Part shown: positions 50,751-63,788 of the stretch, in pieces
How positions within the stretch are numbered: the stretch's first letter is position 1
How the letters are laid out: each line of letters starts with the position of its first letter
Source: Epiperipatus broadwayi
Taxonomy: Eukaryota > Onychophora > Udeonychophora > Euonychophora > Peripatidae
Length of the DNA stretch: 64,000 bases
Assembly (NCBI GenBank): GCA_028023455.1
Contig: JAQFVV010006453.1
Coordinates: 1,160,001 to 1,224,000, forward strand
Direction: 5' to 3'
Made by a program: the position numbers and the translations under genes
Notes under the pieces: model-generated
The model's database searches: none
The model's input: the letters and a program-made list of their open reading frames with translations, nothing else
What the model was told of the DNA's origin: nothing

Positions 50751-51866
50751 AATATACAAACCATTATACAATTACAAATATCCAGTAACGCCCTCTGTTT
50801 AAAGATCTATATCTCAATAATAGCAAACCTTAAAATGATACCACTTTAAGGTTGTATGCTAAACGATGTTAAATATTGAAATACAGACCTACTCAAACAC
50901 AGAGCATGAAATTTTTAAATAAGCAAACGATCTTAAATTTTTGCTAATAAACTAACAAGTTTACAAAGTTATTAAAGACAAACTAAACATTAGATTTTAA
51001 TCTTTAAATTCCTCCCAAACTATAAATGAAAAGAAAGTTACTGTTAACACTAACTGAAATAATTATAAAAAATATACAAACCATTATACAATTACAAATA
51101 TCCAGTAACGCCCTCTGTTTAAAGATCTATATCTCAATAATAGCAAACCTTAAAATGATACCACTTTAAGGTTGTATGCTAAACGATGTTAAATATTGAA
51201 ATACAGACCTACTCAAACACAGAGCATGAAATTTTTAAATAAGCAAACGATCTTAAATTTTTGCTAATAAACTAACAAGTTTACAAAGTTATTAAAGACA
51301 AACTAAACATTAGATTTTAATCTTTAAATTCCTCCCAAACTATAAATGAAAAGAAAGTTACTGTTAACACTAACTGAAATAATTATAGAAAATATACAAA
51401 CCATTATACAATTACAAATATCCAGTAACGCCCTCTGTTTAAAGATCTATATCTTAATAATAGCAAACCTTAAAATGATACCACTTTAAGGTTTGTATAT
51501 TTTCTATAATTATTTCAGTTAGTGTTAACAGTAACTTTCTTTTCATTTATAGTTTGGGAGGAATTTAAAGATTAAAATCTAATGTTTAGTTTGTCTTTAA
51601 TAACTTTGTAAACTTGTTAGTTTATTAGCAAAAAATTAAGATCGTTTGCTTATTTAAAAATTTCATGCTCTGTGTTTGAGTAGGTCTGTATTTCAATATT
51701 TAACATCGTTTAGCATACAACCTTAAAGTGGTATCATTTTAAGGTTTGCTATTATTGAGATATAGATCTTTAAACAGAGGGCGTTACTGGATATTTGTAA
51801 TTGTATAATGGTTTGTATATTTTCTATAATTATTTCAGTTAGTGTTAACAGTAACTTTCTTTTCAT
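50751..51866. repeat. 320-bp satellite array with head-to-head inversion
   Basis: Units begin AATATACAAACCATTATACA at 50751, 51071 and 51391 (period exactly 320). The third is cut at about 51494. From there the array continues in reverse orientation: one full inverted unit (to about 51815) and a partial one ending 51866. Copies differ at very few positions by eye, for example ATTATAAAA versus ATTATAGAA. The turn occurs at a short hairpin (ACCTTAAA ... TTTAAGGT) present in every unit. (AT)n borders both ends. No coding frame exists. Confidence 0.9.
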
Positions 51867-51949
51867 ATATATATATTATAGCGTTGTTAATTGCGGTTTT
51901 AGCGTTTTATTTCTAACCGAGTATTTTTCATCTTCATATATTTTTTCTC

Positions 51950-52320
51950 TCAAAATGCTATTTATTTTTGAATTTTAGACTTCATAAATCATCTCTGTAG
52001 CATTTGATTATCACCAACAGTAAATCATATCATAGATAGAGGCAACAAAATATTATGGTCAAAATTCAATCAGTCATTTTACACTATATAAAAACAGTTG
52101 CTTTCTAGAACTTTGAATTTACTTTCGAATGCCATTCATATTTGAATTCTGGAATTGGTAAATCATCCTGAATTGTAATATTAGATTACTATCAACAGTT
52201 AATCAGCTCACATATTTATGCAACCAAAACAATAGTGTCTAATTGCAATTTATCTTTTAAGTTCTACATTACAATATGCAGTTGCCTTGCTGATCTTTGA
52301 ATTGATGGTTATATAGCATA
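51950..52320 (+). repeat. degenerate tandem repeat, ~180-bp units
   Basis: Two units share TTTTTGAATTTTAGACTTxxTAAATCAT-like starts (51966 and 52140), a TATCAACAGTTAATCA block, a GCAACCAAAACAATA block and CAGTTGCxTTxCTxxxxCTTTGAATT. The sequence is non-coding. It borders the G-rich repeat. Confidence 0.45.
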
Positions 52321-52439
52321 TATTATATAAGTGTGTATTTCCTAACATATATATTAAAGTTCTTGATATTGATAAAAAAAGGAAAACTTAGTTGTTAGCC
52401 ATTGAAAGTTCTCATGATTTTCACTGTGATTTATGTTGG

Positions 52440-53260
52440 GATTGGGGCGGGTGATTCACTCATCCTTCCCACTGGGGTGGATGAGTCTTGTGGTTGGGGA
52501 GGGTCCTGGGACCTTGAACTCCAGCTGTTGGGAGGCCAGCTGGGTTGGGAATGCTTTGGGGATCATTACTGGCATTGATTTTCTCATTTTGGTGGGGGGT
52601 GATGTGTTTCATTACACTCTGGTTTCTGTATTTTGTGGTGTGAATCAGCAGTTGCTTTATAACATGGGGGAATTCTATCAATAGCCAACCATCTTATGGA
52701 TGAATGTTTCTAGATTTCACTGGATAAATTATGGACAAATTCAACCTGCCAATTGGTTCTCTGCAAAAGACTTTGTAAATCAACAGTTACTGTGTAGAAC
52801 TGTGAAGTGTTCTTTAAATTGAACATAATATGTGCCAGTCTTTGAAAACTTAGAGATCACTGTTGTGATTTTACCTTTTGTTTAAAACAACTCTTTGACT
52901 CATCTTTGTTTCCTGGGTGGGGGATTCTGGTGGCTAGGAGGGTCCTTGTTTTCAGGAAGGTTGTGATGAAAGTGTGAAGAGATCATTACTGGCATAGATT
53001 TTTTCATTGCTGGAGTGATGGGGATGATGTTATTCATGGGGGTTGGAATTTTGTATTACACTGTGTAAATCAACAATTATCTTGAATTGGAACCACAGTT
53101 TCATTCATCTTTGCTGTTTAGAATGGGAAAATCTGGGGATTGGAGGGTCTCTGGGGCCTAAATCCTAGCACTGTGGGGGGCAACTGGAATGAGGGTATGA
53201 GGGGATTGTTTCAGGACTGGTTTTCTCCCTCTCTGAATGGGGGGGGGTGATATGTCTATT
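52440..53260 (+). repeat. G-rich degenerate tandem repeat
   Basis: Three irregular units carry G-runs on the plus strand and almost no C-runs: GGGATTGGGGCGGGTG, TTGGGGAGGGTCCTGGG, GATCATTACTGGCATTGATT and a GGTGGGGGGTGATG block. Equivalent blocks follow at about 52910-53050 and 53130-53250 (each ends in GGGxTGATxTxTTxATT, then a CTGTGTAAATCAACA-like stretch). Frames over it (52433-52684) are incidental. The G-runs could form quadruplexes on this strand. Confidence 0.6.
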
Positions 53261-54223
53261 GCAGTTTCAATTTCTCAGTTATAGTATGTAAATCAACATT
53301 TACTGAGTAAAATGACGAGTTAAACTTTGTATAGAACACGATATAATCATGTAAACTCAAAGATTTGTAACAAGATAATAAATAGCATGGAACTTTTTTC
53401 TTCTTTGAATACCATTTAATGTATCTTATTTTTAACCTTATCATATGATTTGCAAACAAATTACAGAATAAAATTTCCTATATTTTATAAAAAATAAAAA
53501 ACATTTTTACTCTAATTTTTTCATTGCTTTTGTTGTCTTTTAAATGTTTGTTTGATTAATATTATTTTCTCTACATTTTCCTTTTTCTCTTATTAGAATA
53601 TTCATTTCCAAGTAGTTTCTAATTAGGCACAAGATAAATACATATTTCACTTTGATCCACAATAATTTTATTCTAAATTAACTTTATCAAATAAAAATAG
53701 ATGTATTTCTAGTAAAAAATTTCAAAATATATTTAAAATAACAATTTGTATATAGTTAAATGAATGATATTATGTAGTTATATAATTGTAAATTGGATTG
53801 TAATAATTTACTATGGGTAAATATCAAGCAATATTGAAGAGATGATGATTTGAACCAATCTGCAGAGTGCTATTTTAATCAATCTTAAGAATTATCTTTC
53901 TTTTTCCAATGTCTTTATTTAATTATTTTAAATATTCAGAACAAAATCAACATTAAAAAAAAAAATTTGAGTATATAAAACAAAATATTGGATTTAATTA
54001 TACATTTCCAACATGTCATTACAAAAATAAATAATAGCTATAGTTAACTTGTGGCATGATTGTCATCTTCATTAATATATATTATAAATAATGTTGAAGA
54101 TGGAAATAATGCTGTAAGCTAGATGTAGTTTTTATTATTATTTATGTATTACTACTATAGTGAAAATTACAAAATTTATTTCAGTGTTCAGTATATCATG
54201 TTATTGTGTCTGATATTATAGTA
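53261..54223. other. AT-rich sequence, nothing recognised
   Basis: No feature is supported between the G-rich repeat and the tetranucleotide arrays. Confidence 0.5.
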
Positions 54224-56036
<1,813 letters not shown>

Positions 56037-56963
56037 TAAAAACAAAAAATACTTAATTGTAATTATTAATTAGAGAAAATATAACTTACTATTAAAAATT
56101 TATCGGCTGAACGTTTTCGAGGAACCATGCCTCATACTCATAGCCTTCATGAAAAGTGTAATAAATATATGCAAATGTAAATATTCAAATTAGCTACTGT
56201 TACGTAGCCCATTTTTTTGAGATCTCGAAGCATGTGTCCTTTCTGTTAATGGCATGGATGTCTCTATTAATATAGAATGCCTCCTTTATTTTTCTCCTGT
56301 AATCATTTGGCTCTGAACATAAAATAATGGGGTTGGCAGGTATGAAGTTGTGCCCAGATTGTTTACTATGTTCGAAAAATACGGAGGATGTGTTGCTGTT
56401 CATTTGAGCTCTGTTGAATGTGTAACGATGTTGAGCCAATCTGGTATTAGTTGTGGCTTTCGTTTCCCCATAATATGTAGCGTGGCATCCGGCTTGAGGG
56501 CAGGAAATAGAGTACACCACGTGTGGGGTGAGCGATCGATCAATGTGGTCTTTAGAGTTATTGATCAACCTATTGGAATTGGGTGGAGTTCTGAATATTA
56601 TGTTGAATTTATTGTTTAAAGTTTTCGAACATAGTAAACAATCTGGGCACAACTTCATACCTGCCAACCCCATTATTTTATGTTCAGAGCCAAATGATTA
56701 CAGGAGAAAAATAAAGGAGGCATTCTATATTAATAGAGACATCCATGCCATTAACAGAAAGGACACATGCTTCGAGATCTCGAAAAAATGGGCTACGTAA
56801 CAGTAGCTAATTTGAATATTTACATTTGCATATATTTATTACACTTTTCATGAAGGCTATGAGTATGAGGCATGGTTCCTCGAAAACGTTCAGCCGATAA
56901 ATTTTTAATAGTAAGTTATATTTTCTCTAATTAATAATTACAATTAAGTATTTTTTGTTTTTA
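56037..56963 (-). mobile_element. Penelope-like element 3' end in a near-perfect palindrome
   Basis: Arms 56037-56378 and 56622-56963 (342 bases each) are reverse complements; I saw one mismatch, in the GATCTC(A/G)AAAAAA segment. The loop 56379-56621 is single copy. The left arm plus loop, read on the minus strand, is the last part of a Penelope-like element: GIY-YIG domain, stop at 56200 and a 3' UTR. The right arm repeats the last ~55 codons and the 3' UTR in the opposite direction. Penelope-like elements often carry such inverted partial copies as a product of insertion. The RT domain is absent. Confidence 0.8.
56200..56621 (-). pseudogene. GIY-YIG endonuclease domain of a Penelope-like element (5'-truncated)
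   Basis: In the minus-strand frame, VVYSISC and ATYYGET are the two halves of the GIY-YIG signature (here VVY...YYG). A Cys pair lies between them (CPQAGC), followed by NTRLAQH with the conserved Arg, then EHSKQSGHNFIPAN and RRKIKEAF with the likely catalytic Glu. In Penelope-like elements this nuclease follows the RT domain and nicks the target. The open frame runs intact to the stop, but upstream of 56621 it enters the opposite palindrome arm, so the apparent start Met at 56673 is not the native one. The RT portion is lost. The domain itself shows no stop or frameshift, suggesting a fairly young insertion. Confidence 0.8.
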
Positions 56964-56984
56964 CATATAAGGAGAAATTAAAAC

Positions 56985-57190
56985 CATATCTTTATAATAG
57001 TAATTATGAGGAATGGCCTTTGTTTAGATAGTAATCATAATTTAATAAAACATAATTGCTATCTTTATAAAACAATAACTGAAAAGAGTGGCTTTTTGAT
57101 CCTACTCTAGTTTCATAAAACATCTTTACTTAACAATAATTATGAGGGTTCACTTTTAGATCCTAACCCTAATTCAATAACACTACAATC
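56985..57190 (+). repeat. degenerate minisatellite, ~60-72 bp units
   Basis: Three units begin ATCTTTATAAxA or ATCTTTACTTA (about 56988, 57060, 57121). They share AATAATTATGAGG, a GGxxTTxTxGATCCTA-like block and AATTTAATAAAAC / AATTCAATAACAC ends. Confidence 0.45.
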
Positions 57191-58089
57191 TATATAAGGA
57201 TGGCTAGATAGGAATGTATTTTTCCATATGGATGCTAATATACTATACTATTTAACAATGAACAAACAACTGCATATATATTTATAACTTCATGTACAGA
57301 AAATGTAATTCCTATTAATCAAATAAGGTTAACAATGAATGAATGGATAATGGATATAAGTACATTATTAATTATGATTATTTAAGAGCTGGACAATTTG
57401 TGTTACAGAAATCACATTTTATGTTTTCATTATTTTATAACTTTTTTTTAAAGTAACAATATGTATAAAATAATATATTCTTATATATATTAAAGAAAGT
57501 TATTACAATATTATTCACATATTTTTGGCCCTTTAAAAAAAAAAAAACCTGGCAATTTATTTACATAATAATTGGATTGCAAATGTTGAATATAAACTCA
57601 AAACAATTAGGATAATGTTCAAACACTTATCAATATAAAACTTACAAAAAATAGTTATCATTTATTTCTTGTTTCTGATAAGTATTAAAGAGTTCGTATG
57701 GAATTGTAATATGCTTCCACAAGTTTTTCATCTCTGTTATTTGAAATGAGTCTTGTTCTGCATTTTCATGAAAGTTATTTGAAATAGTTCAAGTATATGG
57801 TGTCCAGACTAGTTATTTGAAGTAGTTCAAATATCTGATATCCAAATTAAATTAGTTGTTAATAGTATTTTTCTTTTTTATTCACAAAGCATAGTGGGAT
57901 TTGGATGAAGTAGACTATTATGAAAAGAAAGTTTTGATTTTTATATATAACTTAGTTTCATCTTGAATCTCATTTTAATTATTTTTTTTTAGGGAAAAAA
58001 CAAATTTGCATATCACTTTGATTGCCTGAATAATATTTTTCTTATTGAAATGAATAATAGATTATTTACATTAATATAAATATAATTTT
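57191..58089. other. AT-rich sequence with a short tandem pair
   Basis: AGTTATTTGAAATAGTTCAA and AGTTATTTGAAGTAGTTCAA (about 57772 and 57815) form a two-copy repeat of about 44 bases. Nothing else is recognised. Confidence 0.4.
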
Positions 58090-58850
58090 ATGTTGGATTA
58101 TATTTTTTCATGAATTTTTAATTTGATGAAGAATGGAAATTAAAAGATTATATCAATGCAACCAGAATAACCATGTAATCAGAAATGAGTTTAGCTTTTC
58201 ATGTTGCCAGGAGGTAATCAATTACTAATAATTGGTAACCTTCCTGAGAATAAACAAGTTTTATTTATTAACCTATAATAACTTTCGTGGAAGTTTATTG
58301 AAGTTAAAGGAGATTCTCTTTCACTTTAAACCCAAGTCTTTATAATAATTTAAACGCAGAATGTTATTGTTCATAAGTGTGAGAATGTAGAAGCATACAT
58401 ATTTTTTGACATACTGCAAATAAATATCTAATCTTCTCTAGAGAGTTGTACATGTTGAATTATAGTTTTTCAGTGGATTTTTAATTTGAAAAAGAATGGA
58501 AACAAAGATAACTTTAGCTTTTGATGTTTCCAAGAAAACTATCAATTACTTATTGAATTTTGTTTTATATAGTTTTTACTTCTATATTTTGATCTCATAT
58601 ACACAGATCATCTTCAGAGTTATTAAGCATATATTTGTATATATTGAATATATGTTTAATATCCCTGAAACTAACCTGTATTAAGGACTTAAAATGCAGA
58701 GTTCTGGAATAAAAACTTTATAAAGAAGAAAATTTTAAGATCTTTAACAACAAATATAATGAAGGATTGTGGAATAAAAACTATATAAAGAAAATAAAAA
58801 CTATATAAAGGATAAAATTTTAGGGTTTTAAAAACAAATATAAAAAATGC
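58090..58850 (+). repeat. degenerate tandem duplication, ~360-bp units
   Basis: TTTTTCATGAATTTTTAATT, GATGAAGAATGGAAA, TTTAGCTTTTCATGTTGCCA and ATCAATTACT at 58105-58225 recur in order at 58465-58550 with a handful of changes. The 62-codon frame in the second unit is incidental. A 45-base echo of TGGAATAAAAACTATATAAAG lies at 58705-58800. Confidence 0.45.
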
Positions 58851-59316
58851 ATCAGCACAAAAATACTAATACAATGGAATATCTACTGACACAGATGCTA
58901 ATCACTAGTTTGACATATAATAGAGATAGAACTAATAAATAAAATATACAAAATAAAAAGCAATATATTAAAAAATGAAAAAAACATTTATAGAAATATG
59001 ACAAAGACAAAATGCTGTTCACTTATGTTAGGTAAGGAGGTCTAAAGGATCACATATTAACATAAAACTGGTATAAATATTTAGGCCATTAGGTACAGTG
59101 ACTTAGTAGAATGTATCGCTTGTTCTACTTCGTACCTATTTTATTATAGCAACACTCATTTATGGCCTTTATCATAAGATATGTTTATTTTCATGTTGAT
59201 ATTTGGAAATTTTTAAACAAATTAAAAATTTTTCAAAGTAAAATATATACAGTCATTACTCACATTCAAAATAATTTTCTTGATAATATGTTAAACGTAA
59301 TAATATATCTCTAAAG
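58851..59316. other. AT-rich sequence, nothing recognised
   Basis: No feature is supported. Confidence 0.5.
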
Positions 59317-59328
59317 TTGAGATGGTAG

Positions 59329-59439
59329 TCAAGTGTTGTTAGCCGAGAAGTCAGTGCAGCCACCTTGCAAGCAAGCAGTGGTTGCAGACGGTTGTTGCGG
59401 GTTCACCTCCTCGCTGATACCATGACATAGGAAAAAAAA
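59329..59439 (+). mobile_element. short tRNA-derived SINE, extended-loop type, with clear target duplication
   Basis: It begins (G)TCAAGTGTTGTTAGCC, with GAGAAGTCAGTGC (box A region), CACCTTGCAAGCAAGC (anticodon-arm region), TTGCGGGTTCACCTCC (box B), and ends CATGACATAGG plus eight A. The flanks TTGAGATGGTAG (59317-59328) and TTGAGCTGGTAG (59440-59451) differ at one base. The element is only 111 bases, essentially a tRNA-like body plus about 15 bases of tail. The 117-codon minus-strand frame overlapping it is spurious. Confidence 0.8.
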
Positions 59440-59451
59440 TTGAGCTGGTAG

Positions 59452-60744
59452 AATAATGTTAAAGAGAAATAGAAAACAATGAGAAATTACCATAAGAGGG
59501 ATTGTATAGTACGATTTGGTAATTGCACTAATAATAATGACTAAATGTTTTCTTGGTTCAGTTCCCACAAGCTTGATTCCCAGAAATAATAGTATTGAGT
59601 TATAATCCATAATCCTAAAGCTTTGACTAATGTTGATCATAATATTAATAATTATCAGATAATTTTTGTCAGAAATTCTCACTAAGCTTGGACATCAAAT
59701 GTGATAAAATTCACCAACAATCTATTAATATTAAGTTCTATTGTTCTACTGCCCTAAGACTGCACTAACCAAAGCATGCCAATATAGCATTCTATTGTCA
59801 AGCTTGTCTATCCGTCAGAGAACTTATCACATATATATACATATAAGTTTGCATACAAAATTTTTGGTTAGCAAGAGGCTCGAATGTAAATCAAACAATA
59901 TTTTTGCCCCTGCAGCACTTGTAAATGAACATTGTATTATAAGTATATCACTCAATTCTAGACTGCTATAGTTTCAATGTTTTTTTCAAAACTCTAATAT
60001 TAAGTTCTCTTTTCTTCAGCATTTCGTATTATGGAAGCTTAAGTAGATGATTATATAAACATTGAAATTGAAGGAAAGAATAAATACGATATTAAAAATT
60101 TTGATTTAACATTCTTTGAGAAAAAAAAAACTTTTCTCTTTTAAAAGTTGATCATGTTTAGAGCTAGAAAAACGTAACAGAGAAATCTATTTATATGATA
60201 AACTAATGCATCTTGAGCGTTCATTATAAGAATCAATAACAGACTAGACCTTCCTACAAAAAAAAAAAAAAAAAAAAACCTCAATTTTATTGCTTAAATT
60301 TAATTAAATGGGGGTCATTGATCCTGAAAAAATATTCTCTAAACTGAAAAATTCTTTTTCAAGTGGATTTTGTTTGTTGGTTAATTGTTAGAAGGAAATT
60401 AAATTATATATATGTCAAATCAATTATGGCATTTTTAAATGAAGAAACTGATTTCTAATTTACAGCCTCTAAATTTGTTTCAATTTATAATCAAATTTCA
60501 TTCTTTTTTTTTTAATATTCTAAAAATTACTTTTAAAATATATATATAATTATTCAAAAACTGAAGGTAATGTAAAGTATGTTATATATATATCTTTTCG
60601 CAGTTGTTACATAACTCTGTGGGACGTAGTTACTTCCGTTTTAATGATATGTAGATGATTAGAGATTTAAAAAGCAACTTCAGGTATCTTGTGCATTATT
60701 CTATGGATTATTGAACTTCAAGTTTCTTTTATTGTGCAATTTTA
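59452..60744. other. AT-rich sequence, nothing recognised
   Basis: A run of about 19 A lies near 60260-60278. No coding or RNA feature is supported. Confidence 0.5.
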
Positions 60745-60870
60745 TATTTTAAAAGAAGGTTGCCTTGACAACTGTTTGAAATTGTTGATTGTTAGCTATA
60801 TTGGGAATGCCTAAGTCTTGACTGGTTTCTAATGGTTAATTTTATATATGTATGTCAGTTATGCTTTCAA
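60745..60870 (-). repeat. RepA fragment
   Basis: AAGGTTGCCTTGACAACTGT, TTGTTGATTGTTAGCTATAT, and ATGCTTTCAATG match the RepA right-arm direction seen at 3500-3600. Confidence 0.5.
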
Positions 60871-61189
60871 TGGTTAGCAAGAACTAATACTTGTTAAAGA
60901 TAGTTTTATTAGCACCTAACATTGACTTTGTTGTAGAGGGCACCAGCTTCACAAGCAAAAAGCTTTTCTATACGCATTATTCCTTTGCACTTCTATTCAT
61001 TCTTTGCTATTATTGCTTCTGGTCATTAGCAAACATAAAGCATAGACACTGAATATACTGATCACACATACTAACATACTCTTATTTACTTAACTGCACT
61101 TCATGGAGTAAAAGTAATAGGCTTAATTAATAATTTAAAATAACAAATTTATTAATAATAAGAAAACAAAAAAATTGATACAACTACCT

Positions 61190-61310
61190 TATTGTTAAAA
61201 GTAGGTTGCCTTGACAACATGTTGAGATTGTTGATTGTGATTGATATTGGAATTGTCTAAGTGTTGATAATGATTTTTTATATATATGTATGATTAGAAA
61301 GTTGAAATAT
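61190..61310 (-). repeat. RepA fragment
   Basis: TAGGTTGCCTTGACAACATG, TTGTTGATTGTGATTGATAT and TGTCTAAGTGTTGA repeat the same RepA segment about 440 bases after the previous copy. Confidence 0.5.
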
Positions 61311-61706
61311 ATGCATGATTTAGGTATGTATTTGTTCTTCAATTAAACAATACCTCTATTTTTCAATATTATCTTTATATTTCATCATTATTCATGGGAT
61401 TATTATTTAATAAATTATGAGCTTTGACATTGAGGGTAGATGTTTTCTGACTCTCCCCTGCTAATCAGGTTTCAAATTAAAATCTAATATAATGAAAAAT
61501 ATATTGCAATACATTTTGTCTTTCTTTTCCATCTTAATGTTAAATAGCTTTTTTGCTCATAGGAAATGGTGGAAATTTTTTCCTCCCAAAATCTCAAGAT
61601 ATAATAAATATTAAAAAATATATTAAATCTCAAAATAAAAAAAAAGATTATCTTATATAATTACAAACTATATATACTTTATTGTAATTAAGTCTATTTT
61701 AATAGA
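61311..61706. other. AT-rich sequence, nothing recognised
   Basis: No feature is supported. Confidence 0.45.
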
Positions 61707-61856
61707 AATATATAGGGTATATGAGCACAGACTTTCACCCGACCCACCACTCTCCACACTATCTCATACTGATACACTTGAACAACTGTATCAGTATGAG
61801 ATAGCGTGGAGAATGGTGGGTCATGTGAAAATATGTGCTCATATACCCTATATATT
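61707..61856. repeat. RepB-headed inverted repeat
   Basis: ATATAGGGTATATGAGCACA and its mirror at the right bound a 150-base foldback with arms of about 70 bases and a ~10-base loop. The arms carry GACTTTCACCCGACCCACCA and CTCTCCACACTATCTCATAC, the RepB head seen at 4360 and 10880. The mismatches are few. Confidence 0.7.
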
Positions 61857-62824
61857 ACATAAATATATAGAGTATATAATAAGCTTGTGTATTTCAGTTA
61901 TTTAATAGAAATATTAAAATTTCTTGTCAGTACTGTTTTAGTTAGAATTGCTGTACCTAAACATTATTTGCTATGCTTCCCATATATTGACTAATATCAA
62001 ATAGATTCTTAAAAATTTTGCAAGTTAAATGAAAATCTATTGATAATTTAAAATGTATTTCCCTTTTCTAGCATGATAATCTATACTCCCATGTGCGTAT
62101 TTTTGTCAATATAGCTTAGAGATTGGTTTCACTAATTTGTTGGTTTATTTTAGTCTTAATTATGATGAATATCATGATAACAAAACAGATTATTTTGAAT
62201 CAAAATAAAAAGAAGCCATATCTTAAGGGTATTTTATAAGTCTTGGAAAAATCATACATATCTTTTTAGACACTACATAGCTAAAAAAGGTAATGGGCAG
62301 TGCATTTCTACTGGTTCTTATTCAGAAACTTGAGAAAAGTTATAAATGCAAATATGAATTACCATAATTGTGGTTGAGGAATAACAGTTTGCTTCCTTTG
62401 ACTAAGTGCTAAATTTTGTATTAATGTTTCTGGGATTTTACTGATAGAACCTGTTGTACAATGATGTTCTTATTTTCCTAATAAGCTGAAGGTATTATTT
62501 GCTACAAATATATGTGCAGAAAATTTGATAAATAACCATTCTGACTGGTCTGAATACAGACTGAATAATGAATAATAAAAATATCTCAATTAAATTATAT
62601 TTTATAATATTTTTTATACTGTCAACCACCTCCAAAAGATGTTTTTCTAATCACCAGGATATTTTATCAGAAGCATCTCTAATCTTTTACCAGCTTAATT
62701 TAAATATTTAATTAACATGTTTGATTTCAACAACAATAGATTGCATTGAAATTTGCTCATTTCATAGTTCTTACTTAATATAAAATTAAAACATTTACTT
62801 TAGGGTAAAAATACATCACATGAT
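61857..62824. other. AT-rich sequence, nothing recognised
   Basis: No feature is supported. Confidence 0.5.
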
Positions 62825-62935
62825 TTATTGTTTAAGAGTTAATAAAAGTTTGAGTACTAGAAATACCAGAACTGTAATCAATATGAGTCTTAGATTCAGT
62901 GTCTGACCCTCTAATACTACACTAAACCACACAGA
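62825..62935 (+). repeat. RepE fragment
   Basis: ATTTATTGTTTAAGAGTTAA, AAAAGTTTGAGTACTAGAAA, TACCAGAACTG and ATACTACACTAAACC align with the RepE copies at 34850 and 35705. Confidence 0.4.
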
Positions 62936-63654
62936 GTGTATGGTTTTAATAAAAGTGAATTTTATATAAATAGCGATGTCATCACATTAATTTTACTATC
63001 ATTTAATTATCTTTAAGTCTATATATTTTTCAATTATACTATTTTTTTTACCAACACTTAAAAAAAAGTTGTGTGAACTGTGAAAGTCGATTCCTCTAAG
63101 TCTTGTAATAAAGTGTTAAAATTTTAATTCAGCATTCTTTACAAACACTCATTACAAAATTTATATAACATGAAATGTTTACATAAATATTATACTTTTA
63201 ATTTACTTTGCTTATAGCAATACATAAATCCATATGTCATCCACACAATACCCATTTTGATTTCTCTAACTAATAACATAAACAAAGCTCAGAAACTAAT
63301 CAAAGATATTTCTACATTTGTTCCTACTACATATAGAAAGAGAACACATATTTTTACATATTATAAATTATAATTCTATATTTATAAGTGTTTTTAAATG
63401 TTTACCAGAAAAGACCCATAAATTCAATGTTCTGTTATAGAGAACCTCTGATTTGTTGTGCATGCTTTCGACCTGTATGATCAAACTCTTAGCAGGAAGA
63501 ATAATATTTGAATATCATTATGTTAATTTATATATTTAAATATTCCATTCCTTAGACAATTTTTTATTGATAGCATGGAAGTTATTAATGATATTTCATG
63601 ACTTTTTAATCTTATGCTTTTTTATCATTGTGTTCTGGATATAACTATATTTAC
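62936..63654. other. AT-rich sequence, nothing recognised
   Basis: No feature is supported. Confidence 0.5.
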
Positions 63655-63788
63655 ATTTAAACATCACATGATCACTATCTCATACTAGCACAATAATTAT
63701 TATTAAACAATTCAAAACAAATGATTGCTCTTGTTAGCACAAGATGGCACTACTATATGGATAGTGTTGTTTTGTTTTGAATTGTTTA
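63655..63788. repeat. RepC-like fragment with a 17-base inverted repeat
   Basis: AACATCACATGATCACTATC matches the outer RepC segment near 18190. TAAACAATTCAAAACAA (63704-63720) and TTGTTTTGAATTGTTTA (63772-63788) are perfect complements around ATGGCACTACTATATGGATA, which resembles the RepC terminus. It abuts the Penelope relic. Confidence 0.4.

Noticed and set aside
50751-51390. 320-bp satellite as a dimer of a 160-bp unit (as in some molluscan satellites)
   Set aside because: The two halves of the unit show no similarity to each other by eye.
59329-59682. 117-codon minus-strand frame
   Set aside because: It overlaps a SINE in antisense and has no domain.
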